From positions 682,001 to 746,000 of the forward strand of contig CAVQVG010000007.1 in NCBI GenBank assembly GCA_963717125.1: DNA of 64,000 nucleotides. The letters run 5' to 3'. Each line of letters starts with the position of its first letter. Position 1 is the stretch's first letter. Below are positions 60,660 through 64,000 of the stretch, piece after piece. The DNA comes from RYN-230 sp963717125 (GTDB lineage: Bacteria > Actinomycetota > Actinomycetes > Streptosporangiales > Streptosporangiaceae). The position numbers and the translations under genes were made by a program. A model generated the notes under the pieces. That model ran no database searches, had not been told where the DNA came from, and worked only from the letters and a program-made list of their open reading frames with translations.

Positions 60660-60989
60660 ATGGGTGGTACATACCAGGGACACCGCGCACTGGCGCCCGC
60701 CGCCGAGCGGACCATCGGCATCCGTGAGCTGCGCCAGCACGCCAGTGTCTACGTCGATCTTGCAGAGAAGGGATACACCGTGGACATCACCAACCGGGGC
60801 CGCCTGGTAGCCCGCCTCATCCCGGCCGGGGAACCGGAGAGCCCGCTGGAACGGCTGATCGCGGCGGGCATACTCCAACGGGCCGAAGATCCCGGCAGCC
60901 TGCTAGACATCGAACCGGCCCCACCTGTGCCGGAAGGCCAGCCCACGGCTTCGGAGATCCTGCAGGAACTGCGGGAGGACCGCCTGTAG
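60660..60989 (+). CDS. Type II antitoxin, Phd/YefM-like, prevent-host-death family
   Basis: 109 aa from an ATG at 60660. ERTIGIRELRQHASVYVDLAEKGYTVDITNRGRLVARLIPAGEPESPLERLIAAG is the Phd-type DNA-binding fold (iGirELrq.as..l..v..Ge...iT.rGrpvArL.p). The acidic C-terminal end (SLLDIEPAPPVPEGQPTASEILQELREDR) should bind the toxin. Its stop TAG overlaps the next GTG by one base (TAGTG). Confidence 0.88.
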   Translation: MGGTYQGHRALAPAAERTIGIRELRQHASVYVDLAEKGYTVDITNRGRLVARLIPAGEPESPLERLIAAGILQRAEDPGSLLDIEPAPPVPEGQPTASEILQELREDRL

Positions 60990-61381
60990 TGCTCTACCTC
61001 GACTCGTCTGCGCTGGTGAAACTGGCCATCACTGAAGCCGAGTCGGCGAGCCTGCGCAACTGGCTTGCCGAGCGGCCAAATCTGGTTCTGGTGTCCAGTT
61101 CGTTGATCCGGGCCGAGGTGCCACGCGCCGTCTGGCGGACTGACCCGTCAGCTTTGCCCGAGAGCTACCAGGTCATTCGGCGCATCACAGAAATTGAGGT
61201 CACCGATAGTGTGCTCAGCAAAGCTGCTAGCGTGCGGCCGGCGATACTCCGCGACCTCGACGCTATACACCTCGCCTCAGCACTGATCCTGCGACCGGAT
61301 CTCACCGCGTTCGTCGCCTACGACAAGCGGCTCCTGGCGGCGGCCCGCGACGCTGGGCTGCCGACCGCCAGCCCGACCTGA
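60989..61381 (+). CDS. vapC: PIN-domain ribonuclease toxin, VapC family
   Basis: 130 aa from a GTG overlapping the antitoxin stop. PIN acids: D5 (LYLDSSALVKL), E43 (LIRAEVPRAV), D91 (LRDLDAIHLASAL) and D112 (FVAYDKRLL). All four are present, so it should be active. It differs strongly from the VapC at 0.8-1.2 kb (D-S-S-A rather than D-T-N-V), so the two systems are independent. Confidence 0.9.
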   Translation: MLYLDSSALVKLAITEAESASLRNWLAERPNLVLVSSSLIRAEVPRAVWRTDPSALPESYQVIRRITEIEVTDSVLSKAASVRPAILRDLDAIHLASALILRPDLTAFVAYDKRLLAAARDAGLPTASPT

Positions 61382-61401
61382 CCCCTCACCCAGGCCATAC
61401 T

Positions 61402-62319
61402 GTGCCCGTGGGTGGCGACCTGGTGGGACGGGCGGTCAACGCGGTCCTGGTGCCCCCGCAGGCAGCGCGGTTCGCGGCGCTGGCCGGCGTGGACCTGGAC
61501 CGGCTGGTGCTGAACGTGGCCGGGTGGAACAAGCTGGTCCTGCTCGACCGTGACCGAGTGTTCCTGTTCCCGCGGTCCGCCGCCGGGGTCGAGTGGTTCG
61601 AGCGCGAGATCGCCGCCTACCGGGCGCTGGCTGAGACCGGGCTGGCCGTGGTTCCGCGCCTGCTGGGCCGCTGGCAGGACCCGGAGATCTACGCCTTCCC
61701 CTTCGCGGCCGTAACCCGCCTGCCCGGCGAGGTGCCGGCCGAACCCGAGGCGCTGGTGGAGCAGGTTGGCCGGGCCATCGCCTGCTGGCATGAACTCGAG
61801 CCGCCGCTGCTGGCCGGGGCGCGGCCGCCCCAGCATCACGACGCCGCCCATCATCGCTGGCTGCGCCGGGCCCTTGATCCGGCCACCAGCGCCGCGGCCG
61901 CCGCTGAGGCCGCCGGCGGGCTACGCCGGCCCGATCGCGGCGCGGCGTGGACGCGCTTGCTGGCCAGCGCCGCCCGGCTGGAGCCGGTCCTGGTCCACGG
62001 CGACATCCACGAAGACCAGCTGCTGGCCGAGGGCGGCCGGCTGACCGGCATCCTCGACTGGGAGACGGCCCGGGTGGACCATCCGTTCTGGGACTTCGAC
62101 CTGGGCGAGTGGGGCACCGGGCTGTGGCGGCGGCACCGCCGCGAGTTCAGCGCCCTCTGGACCCGTGGCTGGCGCGCCTACGCCACGGCACGCGGGCTGG
62201 ACACCGATTCCCGCCCGGTGGAGACGGCCTTCCGACTCCGGCAGGCGCTTCGCCTGCTGGACGATCCCGGCGATCCGGCTGTCGTTGGCACGATCGAGGA
62301 GCACCTCGCGCGCCTCTAG
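61402..62319 (+). CDS. Aminoglycoside-phosphotransferase-fold (APH) protein
   Basis: 305 aa from a GTG at 61402 (a second at 61408). NVAGWNKLVLLDRDRVFLFPRS, WFEREIAAYRALAETGLAVVPRLLG, ARLEPVLVHGDIHEDQLLAEGGRLTGILDWETARVDHPFWDFDLGEW are the APH kinase lobes. In the catalytic loop HGDxxxxN the Asn is Gln (HGDIHEDQ), and the DFG-like Asp is in ILDWE. Small-molecule kinase; substrate unknown, resistance role not implied. Convergent with the mutase gene. Confidence 0.85.
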   Translation: MPVGGDLVGRAVNAVLVPPQAARFAALAGVDLDRLVLNVAGWNKLVLLDRDRVFLFPRSAAGVEWFEREIAAYRALAETGLAVVPRLLGRWQDPEIYAFPFAAVTRLPGEVPAEPEALVEQVGRAIACWHELEPPLLAGARPPQHHDAAHHRWLRRALDPATSAAAAAEAAGGLRRPDRGAAWTRLLASAARLEPVLVHGDIHEDQLLAEGGRLTGILDWETARVDHPFWDFDLGEWGTGLWRRHRREFSALWTRGWRAYATARGLDTDSRPVETAFRLRQALRLLDDPGDPAVVGTIEEHLARL

Positions 62320-62353
62320 CATCCTGGCCAGGCCACGGGCGGATCCCGGGCCG

Positions 62354-62409
62354 GCGGTCAGAACGCGGGCACCTCGCAGTAGCGGTCAGAACGCGGGCAC
62401 CTCGGAGTA
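62354..62409. repeat. 28-bp tandem duplication (one mismatch) covering mutase stop
   Basis: GCGGTCAGAACGCGGGCACC plus TCGCAGTA (62354-62381) is followed immediately by the same 28 bp with CAGTA changed to GAGTA (62382-62409). The right copy holds the mutase end (SEVPAF-stop). Confidence 0.93.
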
Positions 62410-64000
62410 GCTGCCCCACTCGGCGCGCAGCGTGTCGCAGATCTCGCCCAGCGTGGCCTCGGCCCGGGCCGCGTCCAGCATCGGCGGGATCATGTTCGCC
62501 CCGGACCGCGCCGCGTCCAGCATGCTGGCCAGCGCCGCATCCACCGCCGCCTGGTCCCGGGCCGCCCGGCGGCGGCCCAGCTCGGCCGCCTGGTCCCGCT
62601 CCACCTGGTGGCTGACCCGGAGGATCTCCACCGGGGAGCCGACCGTGCCGGTGTGCACGTTGACCCCGACGACCTTCTTGTCGCCCTTCTCCACCTTCGA
62701 CTGGTAGACGAACGCGGCTTCCGCGATCTCCGCCGAGAACCAGCCGGTCTCGATGCCGTGCAGGATCCCGCCGGTCATCGTCCGGTCCGGGCTCATGCCC
62801 AGGATCCGGGCGAACACGCCCTCGGCCTCGGCCTCCAGCCGGTCGGTGAGCGCCTCCAGGTACCACGAGCCGCCCAGCGGGTCGGCCACGCTGGTCACCC
62901 CGGTCTCCTCCATGATCACCTGCTGGGTGCGCACCGCGATCTCGGCCGCCCGCTCGCTGGGCAGCGCGAGCACCTCGTCGAGGGCGTTGGTGTGCAGCGA
63001 GTTGGTCCCGCCGAGGACCGCGGCCAGCGCCTCGATGGCCGTGCGCACCACGTTGTTGTCCGGCTGCTGCGCGGTGAGCGACACGCCCGCGGTCTGGGTG
63101 TGGAAGCGCAGCCACTGGGCCCGCGGCGAGGTCGCGCCGTACCGGTCGCGCAGCCAGCGGGCCCAGATCCGCCGGGCCGCGCGGAACTTGGCGATCTCCT
63201 CGAAGAAGTCGATGTGCGCGTCGAAGAAGAAGGAGAGCCCGGGCGCGAACTCGTTGATATCCAGCCCGCGGGACAGCCCGAGTTCCACGTAGCCGAATCC
63301 GTCGGCCAGGGTGAACGCGAGTTCCTGGGCCGCCGTGGACCCGGCCTCCCTGATGTGGTACCCGGACACCGAGAGCGGTTTGTAGTCCGGGATCTCCCGC
63401 GCGCAGTACTCCATCAGGTCGCCGATCAGCCGCAGGTGCGGCTGCGGCGGGAACAGCCACTCCTTCTGCGCGATGTACTCCTTGAAGATGTCGGTCTGCA
63501 GCGTCCCGTTCAGCGCGGCCAGGTCGGCGCCCTGCCGCTGGGCCGCCGCCAGGTACATGCAGAACACCGGGACGGCCGGGCCGCTGATCGTCATCGAGGT
63601 GGTGACGTCGGCCAGCGGGATGCCGTCGAACAGCACGTCCATGTCCGCCGCCGAGTCGATGGCCACGCCGCAGTGGCCGACCTCGCCGAGCGACTGCGGG
63701 TCGTCCGAGTCGCGCCCCATCAGCGTCGGCATGTCGAAGGCCACGGACAGCCCGGTGCCGCCCGCGCCGAGCAGCATCCGGTACCGCTCGTTGGTCTGCC
63801 GCGCGTTGCCGAACCCGGAGAACTGCCGGATCGTCCAGGCCCGGCCGCGGTAGCCGCCCGGGTACAGGCCCCGGGTGAACGGGTACTCGCCGGGCCAGCC
63901 GATCCGCCCGAAGCCCGGGACCACCGCCCCCGGCGGCGGCCCGTACACCGGGTCCACCTCGACGCCGGACAGCGTGCTGAAGTCCGCCGTGCGGACCCGC
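62386..64000 (-). CDS. B12-dependent acyl-CoA mutase large subunit, cut by right edge
   Basis: The frame is open to 64000 (RVRTADFSTLSGVEVDPVYGP at the edge), so the N-terminus is outside. TRGLYPGGYRGRAWTIRQFSGFGNARQTNERYRMLLGAGGTGLSVAFDMPTLMGRDSDDP, GVAIDSAADMDVLFDGIPLADVTTSMTISGPA, SVSGYHIREAGSTAAQELAFTLADG and RFHTQTAGVSLTAQQPDNNVVRTAIEALAAVLGGTNSLHTNALDEVLALP are the mutase barrel. It ends at WGSYSEVPAF with no B12-binding domain, so a separate small subunit is needed. RQF in place of RQY resembles isobutyryl-CoA-type mutases more than methylmalonyl-CoA mutase; the substrate is uncertain. Confidence 0.9.
   Translation of the reverse strand, partial: RVRTADFSTLSGVEVDPVYGPPPGAVVPGFGRIGWPGEYPFTRGLYPGGYRGRAWTIRQFSGFGNARQTNERYRMLLGAGGTGLSVAFDMPTLMGRDSDDPQSLGEVGHCGVAIDSAADMDVLFDGIPLADVTTSMTISGPAVPVFCMYLAAAQRQGADLAALNGTLQTDIFKEYIAQKEWLFPPQPHLRLIGDLMEYCAREIPDYKPLSVSGYHIREAGSTAAQELAFTLADGFGYVELGLSRGLDINEFAPGLSFFFDAHIDFFEEIAKFRAARRIWARWLRDRYGATSPRAQWLRFHTQTAGVSLTAQQPDNNVVRTAIEALAAVLGGTNSLHTNALDEVLALPSERAAEIAVRTQQVIMEETGVTSVADPLGGSWYLEALTDRLEAEAEGVFARILGMSPDRTMTGGILHGIETGWFSAEIAEAAFVYQSKVEKGDKKVVGVNVHTGTVGSPVEILRVSHQVERDQAAELGRRRAARDQAAVDAALASMLDAARSGANMIPPMLDAARAEATLGEICDTLRAEWGSYSEVPAF

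Overview
The window is chromosomal DNA from a very GC-rich actinobacterium of the filamentous Streptosporangiales/Streptomycetales kind. The evidence is the codon bias, the B12-dependent ribonucleotide reductase with NrdR, an actinobacterial LexA box, the Mec/CysO/CysM cysteine pathway, many GTG starts and GTGA start/stop overlaps. No species can be named from the sequence alone.

Layout. 1-5.6 kb is an accessory region: the 5' end of a gas-vesicle GvpL/GvpF gene, a Phd/VapC-type toxin-antitoxin pair, a Fic protein, and a large frameshifted gene joining an AbiTii domain, ten CxxC pairs and a degenerate tyrosine-recombinase-like domain. 5.6-15.3 kb is core DNA metabolism and translation: nrdJ with two inteins, nrdR, a LysM protein, lexA, and leuS behind a leader peptide carrying three Leu codons. 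15.3-22.1 kb holds a DUF302 protein and a solitary enediyne-type PKS homologue whose catalytic residues are replaced. 22-43 kb is mixed metabolism: an ABC1/MpaB pair, acetate transporter, sirtuin, Lon-N protein, a lipoprotein/membrane protein, two P450s, a pterin dehydratase, a secreted lysozyme-like protein behind a structured leader, gcvT-gcvH-aldolase, RtcB, a secreted phosphatase, HAD, PIG-L and PLP enzymes. 43-57 kb is a conserved actinobacterial block: PHP, tRNA, bcp, lipoprotein, rdgB-rph-epimerase-MBL, thioesterase, cysM-cysO-mec-DUF2017-clpS, pncB and pncA; much of its gene order matches what I recall of M. tuberculosis Rv1330c-Rv1341. 57-64 kb has malic enzyme, MarR, a YbbN-like thioredoxin, a second toxin-antitoxin pair, a phosphotransferase and a B12-type acyl-CoA mutase cut by the right edge.

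Cross-cutting observations. At least six genes (AbiTii/recombinase, LysM, PKS, lipoprotein, GlxA-type regulator, AlgH) are each broken by what looks like exactly one extra base in a G/C run. This points to an assembly or basecalling problem, or to recent decay, so every frameshift here should be checked against reads. Several gene ends carry short tandem duplications that include the stop codon. The most interesting biology is the AbiTii-zinc-ribbon-recombinase fusion, the catalytically emptied PKS, the leuS leader peptide, the double-intein NrdJ, a class-I-shaped tRNA with a UAG anticodon, and an RBS-sequestering leader on a secreted hydrolase gene.
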